NCBI GenBank assembly: GCA_016888885.1
Contig: CP069437.1
Coordinates: 1,922,001-1,986,000 of the forward strand
DNA from: Faucicola sp902506215
GTDB taxonomy: Bacteria; Pseudomonadota; Gammaproteobacteria; Pseudomonadales; Moraxellaceae
Direction of reading: 5' to 3'
DNA length: 64,000 nucleotides
Both the position numbers and the translations under genes were made by a program. Shown in pieces: positions 31,711 to 41,575 of the stretch. A model generated the notes under the pieces. That model was not told the DNA's origin, made no database searches, and saw only the letters and a list, made by a program, of their open reading frames with translations. Position 1 is the stretch's first letter, and each line of letters begins with the position of its first letter.

Positions 31711-32779
31711 CTTCTGCACCATCAACCACGATAAAATCAGGGTAATTATCTGCTTCAATCATGGCTTTGACAATCGCCATAAACTGCCAAGGCTGCCCGA
31801 CACACAGCTTAAAACCAACCGGCTTGCCCCCTGACAATTCACGCAGCTGTTGCCAAAACTGCACCATCTCACGGGGCGTAGTAAAGGCTGAGTGGCTGGC
31901 TGGAGAAACGCAGTCTGCATCCATCGGCACATCACGGGTTTCGGCAATTTCGGGGGTGATTTTTTCCTTGGGCAACACCCCGCCCTTACCAGGTTTTGCC
32001 CCTTGCGACAGCTTGATCTCAATCATTTTGACTTGCTCAATACGCGAGCGTTCAGCGAATTTTTCGGGACTAAACGTGCCATCGTGATTACGGCATCCAA
32101 AATACCCGGTACCCAGCTCCCAAATCAAATCGCCGCCGTGTTTTTTATGGTACGGACTAATCGCACCTTCACCGGTATCATGAGCAAATCCACCGAGTTT
32201 TGCGCCCTGATTGAGCGCTTCGATTGCCGCGGCTGACAGGCTGCCAAAACTCATGGCAGAGATATTAAACACCGACATCGAGTAGGGCTGTAGACATCGT
32301 TCACCGCCCACCAGAATACGAAAATTGGTTTCTTTGAGGGGATAGCTAAGGGTGGATTGTAAAAACCATTCTTTGCCAGATTGGTATAGATTTTCTAAGG
32401 TACCAAAGGCATTGGTATCACTGACGTTTTTGGCACGTTGATAAGCAAGCGCACGCTGCTGGCGCGAAAACGGCACGGCGGCTTGGTCATCTTCAATCAA
32501 ATACTGGCGCAGTTCAGGTCGGAATTCTTCCAATAGATAACGAATATGTCCTGAAATTGGATAGTTACGCAATACAGCATGGTGTACTTGCATCAAATCA
32601 TAAATGCCCACCACAAAGCCCACCAGACCAATCACTATCAGCCACCATTTGAGTAGCACAATCCCCAATGCAAGGATAGCAAAGGCAATGACAAACGCGC
32701 TGTAGCGAAGCACAACGCCTTGCAAATAGGGCTCTTTATGGGTAGGGGTTACCGTGATATCAGTGCGCTTGTCAACCAT
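31706..32779 (-). pseudogene. FMN-binding glutamate-synthase-family gene, 3' part cut off by the prophage
   Basis: The intact family (about 520-550 residues, large-subunit-like glutamate synthase domain with two N-terminal membrane spans) channels into an FMN barrel. Here 357 residues remain: membrane spans near 20-60, the conserved ISAMSFGSLSAAAIEALNQG, GGFAHDTGEGAISPYH, IKLSQGAKPGKGGVLP and, at the break, PDFIVVDGAE. That last motif normally continues GGTGAAP, but here switches to Val-stop, which are phage bases. ATG 32779 has AAGGAAG upstream; an in-frame TTG at 32797 has not. The missing C-terminal part should lie beyond the phage left end. The truncated protein is almost certainly inactive. 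Confidence 0.88.
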
Positions 32780-32932
32780 GACAATCTTCCTTATCAAATA
32801 GGATCGCGGACAAAATAATCATCGCAAATTTGTGGTTATTTTAAATGTCGGAGGGGTAATGTGATGGCAAAATGGTTAATCACTTGTCAGCAAGGTAGTG
32901 TGACAAGTGATTGTGTGATTAAAATTGTGTGA

Positions 32933-33808
32933 TTAAGTTTGAAGGGCAACAGCGTGGTGCGCAAAATGGTCAGCGATAAAACTACTGATAAAATAGTAGC
33001 TATGGTCATAACCGTCCTGCATACGCAGCGTCATCGGATAATTGGCATCTTTGGCAGCTTGCGCAAAGAGCTCAGGTTTGAGCTGCTCAGCCAAAAATTC
33101 ATCCCCACTACCTTGGTCAATCAATAGCGGTAATTTTTTGCTATGCTGAGACTGTTTCATCAACGCTAAGCTATCGTAGTTTGCCCAGGTGTTTTGGTCA
33201 TCGCCTAAGTAAGCGCTAAAGGCTTTTTGTCCCCAAGGCACTTGTGACGGTGCGACGATGGGGGAAAAAGCCGATACGCTGGCATAGCGCTGGGGATTGC
33301 GTAGGGCAATCATCAGCGCGCCATGCCCACCCATACTATGACCAAAAATACTGCGCTGGTCACTGGCAGGGAAGTGCTGTTCGATGAGATTAGGCAATTC
33401 ATCGACGATATAATCATACATCTGAAAGTGCGTTGCCCAAGGCGCTTGGGTGGCATTGACATAAAAGCCTGCCCCTTGCCCCAAATCATAAGCGCTGTCA
33501 TCAGGCACATCGTTACCGCTGATATCGACACCCCTAGGACTGGTATCGGGTGCCACCACAATCACGTTGTGACGACTGGCATACTCAGCAAACCCAGATT
33601 TTTGAATAAAGTTTTGCTCAGTACAAGTCAGCCCTGATAGCCAATATAGCACCGCACATTTTTGACCTGTTGTTTCAGTGGCTTCATGGGCGATAGCTTT
33701 GGGTGGCAAATAGATGGCAAATTTCATCTCCGTGTGTGTGGTCGCACTGGTATGCTGCCACACTTGTAGGTCACCACCGTGCAATTTATGCGATTCAATT
33801 TTTTTCAT
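32933..33808 (-). CDS. fghA: S-formylglutathione hydrolase
   Basis: Hydrolyses S-formylglutathione to formate and glutathione, the second step of formaldehyde detoxification. The 291-residue alpha/beta hydrolase (esterase D family) shows VLYWLSGLTCTEQNF (oxyanion region), DTSPRG, the nucleophile elbow GHSMGGHGAL, and the terminal DHSYYFISSFIADH carrying the catalytic His. It lies 42 bp downstream of the glutathione-dependent dehydrogenase, on the same strand, so both enzymes of the pathway are presumably co-transcribed. Confidence 0.95.
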   Translation of the reverse strand: MKKIESHKLHGGDLQVWQHTSATTHTEMKFAIYLPPKAIAHEATETTGQKCAVLYWLSGLTCTEQNFIQKSGFAEYASRHNVIVVAPDTSPRGVDISGNDVPDDSAYDLGQGAGFYVNATQAPWATHFQMYDYIVDELPNLIEQHFPASDQRSIFGHSMGGHGALMIALRNPQRYASVSAFSPIVAPSQVPWGQKAFSAYLGDDQNTWANYDSLALMKQSQHSKKLPLLIDQGSGDEFLAEQLKPELFAQAAKDANYPMTLRMQDGYDHSYYFISSFIADHFAHHAVALQT

Positions 33809-33850
33809 GGTGAATTTCCCATTCTTTATAATGCCAAGTTTGGTAATGGT

Positions 33851-35008
33851 TTAGTAATGCAACACTGAACGAATGGACTCACCTTTATGCATTAAATCAA
33901 ATGCGGTATTGATATCTTCAAGACCCATGGTATGGGTGACAAAAGGTGCCAGTTGGATATCACCGTGCATGGCTTGCTCCACCATACCTGGCAGTTGTGA
34001 GCGACCTTTCACCCCACCAAATGCAGAGCCTAACCAGCGGCGACCTGTCACTAGTTGGAACGGGCGAGTGGAAATCTCTTGACCTGCAGCCGCGACACCA
34101 ATAATCACGCTTTGACCCCAGCCACGATGCGCGCATTCAAGTGCCGAGCGCATGACATTGACGTTACCGATACATTCAAAACTGTGATCCACACCCCAAC
34201 CTGTCATCTCAACAATCACTTGTTGAATGGGTTGGTCATAATCTTTTGGATTAACAAAATCGGTCGCGCCAAACTCACGGGCTAACTCAAATTTTTTAGG
34301 GTTGGTATCAACCGCAATAATGCGGCCTGCTTTGGCAAGTTTAGCACCTTGAATAACAGCAAGCCCAATACCGCCAAGCCCAAATACCGCCACGCTGTCG
34401 CCTTCTTGTACTTTAGCGGTATTTTTTACCGCACCTAGTCCTGTGGTCACGCCACAACCTAATAGACAGACTTGCTCAGGATTGGCTTCAGGATTGATTT
34501 TAGCAAGCGATACATCAGCAACGACAGTATATTCACTAAACGTCGAACAGCCCATGTAGTGATAAATTGGCTGACCTTGATAGCTAAAACGGGTAGTACC
34601 ATCAGGCATCACGCCTTTACCTTGGGTAGCACGCACCGCGATGCATAGGTTGGTTTTGTCACTTTTACAAAATAAACATTCACCACACTCAGCCGTATAC
34701 AGCGGAATGACATGATCACCAGGTTGTACACTGGTTACCCCTTCACCGACTGCCATCACAATACCTGCGCCTTCATGACCCAAAACCGCTGGAAAAACCC
34801 CTTCAGGGTCATCGCCACTTAAGGTGAATGCGTCCGTGTGGCAAACGCCCGTATGGGTAATTTTGACGAGTACTTCACCTTTACGCGGTGGCTCAACGTC
34901 GATTTCGACGATTTGTAATGGTTCTCCCGGAGCGAAAGCTACCGCAGCACGCGATTTGATGGGTTTGGTAAAATCTAATGGCGCTGTGGCCGCAGTCATA
35001 TCAGTCAT
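33851..35008 (-). CDS. frmA: S-(hydroxymethyl)glutathione dehydrogenase / class III alcohol dehydrogenase
   Basis: Zinc- and NAD-dependent oxidation of S-hydroxymethylglutathione. The 385-residue protein carries the class III pattern: CHTDAFTLSG with catalytic zinc Cys, GHEGAGIV, structural-zinc cysteines in CGECLFCKSDKTNLC, and the Rossmann motif FGLGGIGLAVIQGAKLAKA. AAGGAT lies seven bases before ATG 35008. The hydrolase gene follows. The product is a little longer than the usual 370 residues through an N-terminal extension (MTDMTAATAPLDFTKP). No FrmR regulator gene is adjacent. Confidence 0.95.
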   Translation of the reverse strand: MTDMTAATAPLDFTKPIKSRAAVAFAPGEPLQIVEIDVEPPRKGEVLVKITHTGVCHTDAFTLSGDDPEGVFPAVLGHEGAGIVMAVGEGVTSVQPGDHVIPLYTAECGECLFCKSDKTNLCIAVRATQGKGVMPDGTTRFSYQGQPIYHYMGCSTFSEYTVVADVSLAKINPEANPEQVCLLGCGVTTGLGAVKNTAKVQEGDSVAVFGLGGIGLAVIQGAKLAKAGRIIAVDTNPKKFELAREFGATDFVNPKDYDQPIQQVIVEMTGWGVDHSFECIGNVNVMRSALECAHRGWGQSVIIGVAAAGQEISTRPFQLVTGRRWLGSAFGGVKGRSQLPGMVEQAMHGDIQLAPFVTHTMGLEDINTAFDLMHKGESIRSVLHY

Positions 35009-35183
35009 CGGTTTATCCTTATTATATTGGTTTTATTAAAAATGCCTTTGATCGGCATTATAACATAACCAATTATGGCATGATTAAGCTCAAAATTGTA
35101 AGGAATTGAGTTTAATTAAATCATCATTAAAATTAAAAATTTGAATTGGATTTTTAAAAATATTTAACAATTAAAAAACCATG

Positions 35184-35213
35184 AAAAAACGCCTGTAGCT
35201 ACAGACGTTTTTT
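35184..35213. terminator. Terminator after acs (also U-tract on the other strand)
   Basis: AAAAAACG-CCTGTAG and CTACAG-ACGTTTTTT form a long stem with one mismatch; A- and T-runs flank it, so it could act in both directions between acs and frmA. Confidence 0.8.
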
Positions 35214-35228
35214 AAATCTAAGCAGAAA

Positions 35229-37178
35229 TTAAGCAGGTTTTTTATCAGATTTAACCACATTGATGAGGTTATCAACCACCTCTGGTTCTGCCAAGGTTGA
35301 AGTATCGCCTAAACCTTCAAATTCATGCGCGGCAAGTTTACGCAGAATACGGCGCATGATTTTACCGGAGCGCGTTTTCGGTAAGGCTTCGACCAAATAG
35401 AGCGAATCTAAGTTGGCGATTGGACCAATCTCACTACGGACATGACGGTTGATTTCACCTTTGAGCATCTCGCTTGGCTCTTCGCCTGATTTTAAGATGA
35501 CGTAAGCGGCAATGCCTTGTCCTTTAAGCTCATGCGGCATACCCACAATCGCCGCTTCAGCGACTGAAGGGTGCGATACTAAAGCACTTTCAATCTCTGC
35601 TGTACCTAGGCGATGCCCAGAGACGTTTAAGACATCATCCACACGACCTGTAATCCAATAATGACCGTCTTCATCGCGCAGGGCACCATCACCTGTGAAG
35701 TAAGCGCCTGGATAGGTGCTAAAGTAAGTTTCTAAGAAGCGTTTATGGTCTCCCCAAATGGTACGCATTTGACCTGGCCAACTGTCTTTGATGATTAAGT
35801 TGCCTTCGGCAGCGCCCGTTAATTCAGCACCTTCGGCATCGACAATCGCTGGCTTGATGCCATACAGCGGATTCATCGCGGCGCCTGGTTTGAGATCAAC
35901 CGTATTGGGGATTGGCGTCATCAAAATACCCCCGGTTTCAGTTTGCCACCAAGTATCGACAATCGGACAACGACCTTCGCCCACCACGTTATAGTACCAG
36001 TTCCAAGCTTCAGGATTGATAGGTTCACCCACCGAGCCCAATAAACGTAAGCTGGAACGGTTTGATTTACGGACGTAATCATCGCCTTCTTTCATCATCG
36101 CGCGAATAGCAGTTGGCGCAGTATATAGGATGGTAACGTCATGCTTATCAACGATGTGACCGATACGCGCCCAATCTGGATACTGCGGCACCCCTTCAAA
36201 CATCACGGTTGTTGTGCCGTTGGCAAGCGGTCCATACACCACATAGGTGTGACCTGTGACCCAGCCCACATCCGCGGTACACCAAAATACGTCATTGTCT
36301 TTGATATCAAACACATCACGGAAGGTGGATAGTGCGTAGGTCAAATAACCACCGGTGGTATGTACCACGCCTTTAGGCTTGCCAGTTGAGCCTGAGGTGT
36401 AAAGTAAAAATAGCGGGTCTTCGGCATTCATTGGCTCTGGTGGGCAGTCTTCAGAGGCGTTGTCGATTAAGTTGTGATACCAAATATCGCGGCGACCGCT
36501 CATTGGGATGGATTCACCGGTACGGTACACCACAATGACATTTTCAACACATTCGGTGCCGTCATGGTCTAGCGCACGATCCACATTTTGTTTAAGCGGC
36601 GTATGTTTACCGCCACGCACAGATTCATCAGCAGTGATGACAATTTTTGATTGGCTATCGATGATACGGCTGGCTAGACTTTCTGCTGAAAACCCGCCAA
36701 ATACCAATGAGTGAACCGCACCAATCCGCGCACAAGCCAGCATCGCAACCGCCGCTTCAGGAATCATCGGTAAATAAATGGTGACGCGGTCGCCTTTTTT
36801 GACGCCTTTACGACGCAGTGCGCTACCAAGGCGGCATACTTCTGAATGTAGCTCTTTGTATGAGATGATTTTATGAAGTGATGGGTGATCGCCTTCCCAA
36901 ATAATCGCAGGCTTGTAAGGGTTTTCAGCAACGTGACGGTCAAGGCAGTTGACCGATAGATTAAGCTCACCATCTTCAAACCATTTAATGCTAAAATTGT
37001 TTAGGTCATAGTTGACGTTTTTGATTTTGGTGGGTTTTTTTATCCAATCAATCCATTCAGCGCGTTTTGCCCAAAACGCTTCGTTGTTTTCCACAGATTC
37101 TTGATAGGTCTCGGCGTATTTTTGGGGAGTGGTGTTGGCTTTAGCGGCAAATTCAGCGCTATGAGGGTAGCTCTTCAT
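35229..37178 (-). CDS. acs: Acetyl-CoA synthetase
   Basis: Activates acetate to acetyl-CoA via acetyl-AMP. The 649-residue ANL-family enzyme has the family's usual length. Key motifs: YTSGSTGKPKGVVHTTGGYL (P-loop), WCTADVGWVTGHTYV, WWQTETGGI, YFTGDGALRDEDGHYWITGR (hinge), and PKTRSGKIMRRILRKLA with the catalytic, normally acetylation-controlled Lys. ATG 37178 follows AAGGA. It stands alone, divergent from the HI0933-type flavoprotein. Confidence 0.97.
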   Translation of the reverse strand: MKSYPHSAEFAAKANTTPQKYAETYQESVENNEAFWAKRAEWIDWIKKPTKIKNVNYDLNNFSIKWFEDGELNLSVNCLDRHVAENPYKPAIIWEGDHPSLHKIISYKELHSEVCRLGSALRRKGVKKGDRVTIYLPMIPEAAVAMLACARIGAVHSLVFGGFSAESLASRIIDSQSKIVITADESVRGGKHTPLKQNVDRALDHDGTECVENVIVVYRTGESIPMSGRRDIWYHNLIDNASEDCPPEPMNAEDPLFLLYTSGSTGKPKGVVHTTGGYLTYALSTFRDVFDIKDNDVFWCTADVGWVTGHTYVVYGPLANGTTTVMFEGVPQYPDWARIGHIVDKHDVTILYTAPTAIRAMMKEGDDYVRKSNRSSLRLLGSVGEPINPEAWNWYYNVVGEGRCPIVDTWWQTETGGILMTPIPNTVDLKPGAAMNPLYGIKPAIVDAEGAELTGAAEGNLIIKDSWPGQMRTIWGDHKRFLETYFSTYPGAYFTGDGALRDEDGHYWITGRVDDVLNVSGHRLGTAEIESALVSHPSVAEAAIVGMPHELKGQGIAAYVILKSGEEPSEMLKGEINRHVRSEIGPIANLDSLYLVEALPKTRSGKIMRRILRKLAAHEFEGLGDTSTLAEPEVVDNLINVVKSDKKPA

Positions 37179-37543
37179 AAAACATTCCTTGTTATGACAG
37201 GGTGGTGGGGTAATACTCTAAATGGCTACGAACTGACAAACGGCTCAAATAGGTAGCGGGCTTAACTTAAAAAACAACATTTTCACCTTGATAAGCTTAC
37301 ATTGACAAGCTGGCAATAACACGGGCTATCAACAGAGCCACGAAACGAGCCATCAATAAACGTCCGCTCACTATGAAAATGCAATACAATCTAATCCTTG
37401 ATTCTAGAGTGCCTTTTCCTTAGTTTGGCAAAAAATCACAAATTTTGCAATGTTACTCAGGATATTTTTTTTAGAGCTTGGACAAATATCTTTATTGTAA
37501 GCGGATTCTCATTTGGTCTTTTACTTGATAAATAGCGGTCATC
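37179..37543. promoter_or_regulatory. Divergent promoter region acs / flavoprotein gene
   Basis: A 365-bp gap without ORF. The only clear element is the inverted repeat GCAAAA (37428-37433) / TTTTGC (37443-37448). The acs-side ribosome site is AAGGA. I see no convincing -35/-10 pair on either strand. Confidence 0.4.
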
Positions 37544-38884
37544 ATGCAGCAACAACATACTTCATCAAATACTTCACCAAAGATTGACACGGTTCAAAAT
37601 CACGCTGGCTCAACAAACGCACCGTCCACGCTTGCGTATGATGTCATCATCATCGGGGCAGGGGCATCAGGACTATTTTGTGCATTGACAGCGGGCAAGC
37701 GCGGACGACGGGTACTGGTGGTAGATCATGCCAATAAAGCGGGCAAGAAAATTCTTATGAGCGGCGGTGGGCGCTGTAATTTTACCAACTATGACATTGA
37801 GCCCAAGCATTATTTAAGTAGCAATCCGCACTTTTGCAAATCGGCATTGTCCCGCTATCTAAATTGGGATTTTATTGGCATGGTTAGCCAGTATCAGATT
37901 CCCTATCATGAGCGTGAGCATGGACAACTATTTTGTGATACCTCTGCCAATGATATTTTGCAAATGCTACTGACTGAGTGCCGCGCCAATCAAGTGACTA
38001 TTCAACTAAAAACCAGCATCCAGCAAATCCAAGCGTTACCCGACAATACGGGGTTTGTGTTAACTGTCAATCAACCAGCTAGTCAACAGGCTAATCAAGC
38101 AGCCAATCAAAAAAGTAGCGAGCAAACCTTAACTTGTCACTCATTGATAGTCGCCACAGGCGGGCTGTCAATTCCGACCATGGGTGCGACAGGATTTGGT
38201 TACCAAGTAGCGCAGCAATTTGGGCATACCATTGTGCCAACATCGGCAGGACTCGTACCCTTTACCTTTACCGACAAGATTGGCGATGCGATTAAATCGT
38301 TATCGGGGGTTAGTTTTGAGGTCATTGCGTTTAACGAGCGTATCAGTTTTAGGTTACCCGTGCTATTTACCCATCGCGGTTTATCCGGGCCTGCGATGTT
38401 ACAGCTATCGAATTATTGGCACGTGGGCGAGCCGATTTTTATCAATTTATTCCCAAGCCTTGATATGGCAGCATTTTTAGCTGAGCAAAAAAAACAGCAC
38501 CCAAAACAGCTGATCAGAACCGTACTAAATGACCACATAGGCGTGGCTGCGTTACCTAAAAAAGTGATGGCTACTTTGCAAAATCTATTGTGGCAAGACA
38601 TGGCTGAGACTGAGCTTGCCAATATCAAAGACGAGAAGTTAGCGCAGCTGGGCGAGCAGCTCAATGCTTGGCGTTTGACGCCATCAGGCACTGAAGGCTA
38701 TCGTACAGCTGAAGTCACACGCGGCGGCGTTGCTACTGATAAAGTCTCCTCAAAAACCATGCAAAGTCAGTTACAACCGAATTTGTATTTTATCGGCGAG
38801 GTGCTCGATGTTACTGGTTGGCTAGGTGGCTACAATTTCCAGTGGGCTTGGGCAAGTGGGTTTGTGGCTGGCGAAGTGGTTTAG
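37544..38884 (+). CDS. HI0933-family flavoprotein (BaiN/YhiN-like NAD(P)/FAD oxidoreductase)
   Basis: A 446-residue FAD protein with the dinucleotide motif VIIIGAGASGLFCALTAGKR, the family-specific KKILMSGGGRCNFTN, ATGGLSIPTMGATGFGY in the middle, and the C-terminal GEVLDVTGWLGGYNFQWAWA block. Physiological substrate is unknown in most bacteria. The first about 27 residues (Gln/Ser/Thr-rich) are an extension before the FAD motif; the start could be later, but no better ribosome site is evident. Confidence 0.9.
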   Translation: MQQQHTSSNTSPKIDTVQNHAGSTNAPSTLAYDVIIIGAGASGLFCALTAGKRGRRVLVVDHANKAGKKILMSGGGRCNFTNYDIEPKHYLSSNPHFCKSALSRYLNWDFIGMVSQYQIPYHEREHGQLFCDTSANDILQMLLTECRANQVTIQLKTSIQQIQALPDNTGFVLTVNQPASQQANQAANQKSSEQTLTCHSLIVATGGLSIPTMGATGFGYQVAQQFGHTIVPTSAGLVPFTFTDKIGDAIKSLSGVSFEVIAFNERISFRLPVLFTHRGLSGPAMLQLSNYWHVGEPIFINLFPSLDMAAFLAEQKKQHPKQLIRTVLNDHIGVAALPKKVMATLQNLLWQDMAETELANIKDEKLAQLGEQLNAWRLTPSGTEGYRTAEVTRGGVATDKVSSKTMQSQLQPNLYFIGEVLDVTGWLGGYNFQWAWASGFVAGEVV

Positions 38885-38970
38885 CTATAAATATAAAATG
38901 AAAGAGGTTTAGCTATAAAATGGTTTAGGTTTGAAGTGGGTTAGGTACTGATAAACCTAAAAAAACGGCT

Positions 38971-38999
38971 AAAAAAGGCATCAGCGAAATGCCTTTTTT
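38971..38999. terminator. Bidirectional terminator between flavoprotein gene and ygfZ
   Basis: AAAAAAGGCAT (38971-38981) pairs with ATGCCTTTTTT (38989-38999); A- and T-runs on both sides serve the two convergent genes. Confidence 0.88.
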
Positions 39000-39051
39000 A
39001 TTTTAACCGATTTATTTTAACGCATTTACGTTAATCAAGTTTGGTGGGTGT

Positions 39052-39780
39052 TTAATGTTGGCGCGCAACCGGTTGTTGCAGTGCTTGAGGTAACTCAAGA
39101 ATGGTCAGGTTACTGGCGGCAATATCATCGGGACGTGCCACCACCAAGGCTTCAAAACCTGTGTCAGTAGCAATGCTATTGACCACATCCACGTTGCCAA
39201 TTTTTTCACCCGCGTTAGGTATATCACCGGTACCTGCGACTCGGTGGAGCCAAGCTTTTGGGCTGGCCTTAAAATATAACCGTGCAATGATTTCTTGACC
39301 TAAATAACAGCCTTTATCGTAGTCAACGCCGCCTTGTTGGTGTAGACGTAACTCTTGGGGTTGCCACAAGCCTTCAGTGGCTTTGACAATCCAGTAATTG
39401 CCTGTAGCGATACTCGCTTTTTGCCATGCTTTGCGGTTAGCGTCGGTGTCAGTGCCGTTCTCTGACTCGCTAAAGCTAGGTACCCCATTGTCAACAACCG
39501 CAAAAATATCACGTGGGGCTGATAAGGTGAGTTTTGAGAACGCCGCATATTTTTTGATATGCTTGGCAAACTCATCGGCACAGTCTTGGCTGATGACGAT
39601 TTGGTAAGCGTCATCCGCTATTTTTCTAATCCAAATACCAAACGCAACACGCCCTTTGAGATTACTAATCGCGGTCGCTTGGAATTGATCGCTGAGTTTG
39701 GTGACGTTGCAGGTTACTTGTCCTTGCAAGAATTTTTGGGCATCGGCACCGGTTATATCAAAGACGACGAAATCTGTCAT
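39052..39780 (-). CDS. ygfZ: YgfZ-type folate-binding Fe-S cluster repair/tRNA modification protein
   Basis: A 242-residue protein of the GcvT-like YgfZ/IBA57 family, which supports folate-dependent maintenance of some iron-sulfur enzymes. Signature KGCYLGQEIIARLYFK near residue 167 contains the conserved Cys. The start is ATG 39780 (MTDFVVFDITG); the frame runs on upstream for 17 codons into the flank and the IS982 element, which is not native coding sequence. The insertion lies about 30 bp upstream of the start and probably removes or replaces the promoter. Confidence 0.9.
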   Translation of the reverse strand: MTDFVVFDITGADAQKFLQGQVTCNVTKLSDQFQATAISNLKGRVAFGIWIRKIADDAYQIVISQDCADEFAKHIKKYAAFSKLTLSAPRDIFAVVDNGVPSFSESENGTDTDANRKAWQKASIATGNYWIVKATEGLWQPQELRLHQQGGVDYDKGCYLGQEIIARLYFKASPKAWLHRVAGTGDIPNAGEKIGNVDVVNSIATDTGFEALVVARPDDIAASNLTILELPQALQQPVARQH

Positions 39781-39818
39781 GGTGGCTCTCTTTTTATTTA
39801 CTAAAAAATTATAATCAA

Positions 39819-40800
39819 ACCCCACTCTCAACTTGAAATAAGCAATTCAAACTGAAGTGGGGGATTACCTAACTGTTTATTGATTACAAAGCAGAAGTTA
39901 TGAGCCAAGATTTTACGCATAAATCTGTGGGATAAATGCCATAAATCTCTAGCTCTCACCTTTTGCATGTTAAACCGCTGTGATAACTGACCAATCACCG
40001 TCTCAATATTGCGACGAGCATTTTTAAGACGATTAAGTACACTGATTGGTCGTTTATCGGGCATATTTTTTCTAAGCGGTGTTTGCAAATCAACACATCG
40101 CTTAAAGCAATACTCAGATAAATCAGGGCTAATATAGCCCATATCTGCACCTAACAAGCCTTTGATATTATCAAGCATATCAGGTGCAACAAGCCTTTCA
40201 TCTATCTTAGCAGAGGCAAAGGTAAAATTGGTTATCATGCCCGATAGATTAATAAGTAAATGTCCTTCAAAGCCAAAATATTTTTGTTGCTTTGAGGCAC
40301 AGTAACTATAACTGCCTTCGTATTTGAAGGTTTTATGCCGATAGGCTCTGGCATATTGACACACCGGAATGGGAAAGCCATCAATAAAATGAATGTTGTC
40401 TTGCCCATGCTGTTTAACGATATGCTGTTGTATCAAAGTTTTTACTTGTAACAAATTGACGCATTGCTTGGCAAAGTTTGGATATGAGCCTATTTGTGGA
40501 AACCATGTTTGCCAATGCTGTTTAAAATACTGATGGATTTGCGAATCGGTGTCCATCTGTAAAAACTCACCCACTATCTCCATGGTGATAATTTCACTGT
40601 CGGTTAGCTTTGGTGCATATCCGCCTTGTCTTAGCCGGTTTGTTACAATCTTTTTGTAGTAGTCATCTACCATTAGATAGATTTTAATGATAAATTCATC
40701 AATGGGCATGGCTTATCCTCTAATCTTTTTGGTCATTGATTAAAGTTTAAGTTCATGCCTTTTTTGTTTCAACCCCGCTTAAAAGTGTTGAGAGTGGGGT
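39819..40800 (-). mobile_element. IS982-family insertion sequence
   Basis: Terminal inverted repeats ACCCCACTCTCAAC (39819-39832) and GTTGAGAGTGGGGT (40787-40800) are perfect over 14 bp. Direct repeats TAATCAAA flank the element (39812-39819 and 40800-40807; 6 to 8 bp depending on how the terminal A/T is assigned). It is 982 bp long with a single intact transposase, hence probably recent and possibly active. Confidence 0.92.
39828..40709 (-). CDS. IS982-family transposase
   Basis: A 293-residue DDE transposase. Motifs: an N-terminal part LTDSEIITMEIVGEFLQMDT, catalytic D in FIDGFPIPVC, the YS/KFFGFEGHLL-like KQQKYFGFEGHLLINLSG, the second D in GLLGADMGYIS, and the C-terminal RRNIETVIGQLSQRFNMQKV carrying the Glu. 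The reading frame is complete and runs almost from end to end of the element. Confidence 0.93.
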   Translation of the reverse strand: MPIDEFIIKIYLMVDDYYKKIVTNRLRQGGYAPKLTDSEIITMEIVGEFLQMDTDSQIHQYFKQHWQTWFPQIGSYPNFAKQCVNLLQVKTLIQQHIVKQHGQDNIHFIDGFPIPVCQYARAYRHKTFKYEGSYSYCASKQQKYFGFEGHLLINLSGMITNFTFASAKIDERLVAPDMLDNIKGLLGADMGYISPDLSEYCFKRCVDLQTPLRKNMPDKRPISVLNRLKNARRNIETVIGQLSQRFNMQKVRARDLWHLSHRFMRKILAHNFCFVINKQLGNPPLQFELLISS

Positions 40801-41021
40801 AATCAAAGTTTTGCACAATTGGGCGCGGACTGCAATCATGCTTTCTTAGGTTATGCTTGACTAAATGCTGGTTTAAGTCCTGCTTGACTAACTACTGTTA
40901 CTAGGTCATCTGTCAGCGGGTTTGTCTGTACTAGCTGATTACTATTATTGGGGTAACTTATCGCGTACAATACATCAATTAACGACTGTTAAAATTTTTC
41001 TAAGATAATTGAGCGTGTGCT

Positions 41022-41387
41022 ATGAGTTTACCTGCCTGTCCCCCATGCCCCAAGTGTAAAGAAAATTATACATACCAAGATGGTGATTTACTGATTTGCC
41101 CGATGTGTGGCTTTGAAGCACAGCAGCAGGCATGGCAAGCGGGCGAAACCGAAGCAGCCAGCGAACAAGTTATTAAAGATGCCGTCGGCAATGTGCTACA
41201 AGATGGGGATAGTGTGACGGTTATTAAAGACTTAAAAGTCAAAGGCGCAAGCACGCCCATTAAAGTTGGCACCAAAGTCAAATCCATTCGCCTGCTCCAT
41301 GATGCTACCGATGAGCATGATATTGATTGTAAAATTGACGGTTTTGGCGCGATGAAACTCAAATCCAGCGTCGTCAAAAAAGCCTAG
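41022..41387 (+). CDS. PhnA/YjdM-family zinc-ribbon protein
   Basis: A 121-residue protein with an N-terminal zinc ribbon (CPKC, then CPMCGFE) and the C-terminal KOW/SH3-like PhnA domain (VLQDGDSVTVIKDLKVKGAS). Despite the historical name it is not shown to act in phosphonate breakdown. It stands alone between IS982 and lepA. The 220 bp upstream has no other gene. Confidence 0.9.
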   Translation: MSLPACPPCPKCKENYTYQDGDLLICPMCGFEAQQQAWQAGETEAASEQVIKDAVGNVLQDGDSVTVIKDLKVKGASTPIKVGTKVKSIRLLHDATDEHDIDCKIDGFGAMKLKSSVVKKA

Positions 41388-41415
41388 CTTGGGGAGGGTT
41401 TGGGCTTTGTTTGGG

Positions 41416-41462
41416 GCTTTGGGTTTGCAACAGATAGTGACACCCAAAGCTTATTTTTTTTT
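41416..41462 (+). terminator. Terminator after phnA-like gene
   Basis: GCTTTGGGT (41416-41424) pairs with ACCCAAAGC (41442-41450); nine T follow at 41454-41462. Confidence 0.75.
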
Positions 41463-41575
41463 ATGACCTCTCAAAAGCTGTCACAATAAATTCAGTAGGT
41501 GATTGTAGAAAAATACGTTACAATAAGGCTATTTTTCTACAAATTTAATCATATACTTTTTGTTAGTAGGTAATT

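Noticed and set aside
31761..32236. Plus-strand ORFs opposite the glutamate-synthase-like gene
   Set aside because: The minus-strand frame carries clear family motifs; the plus-strand frames are shadows.
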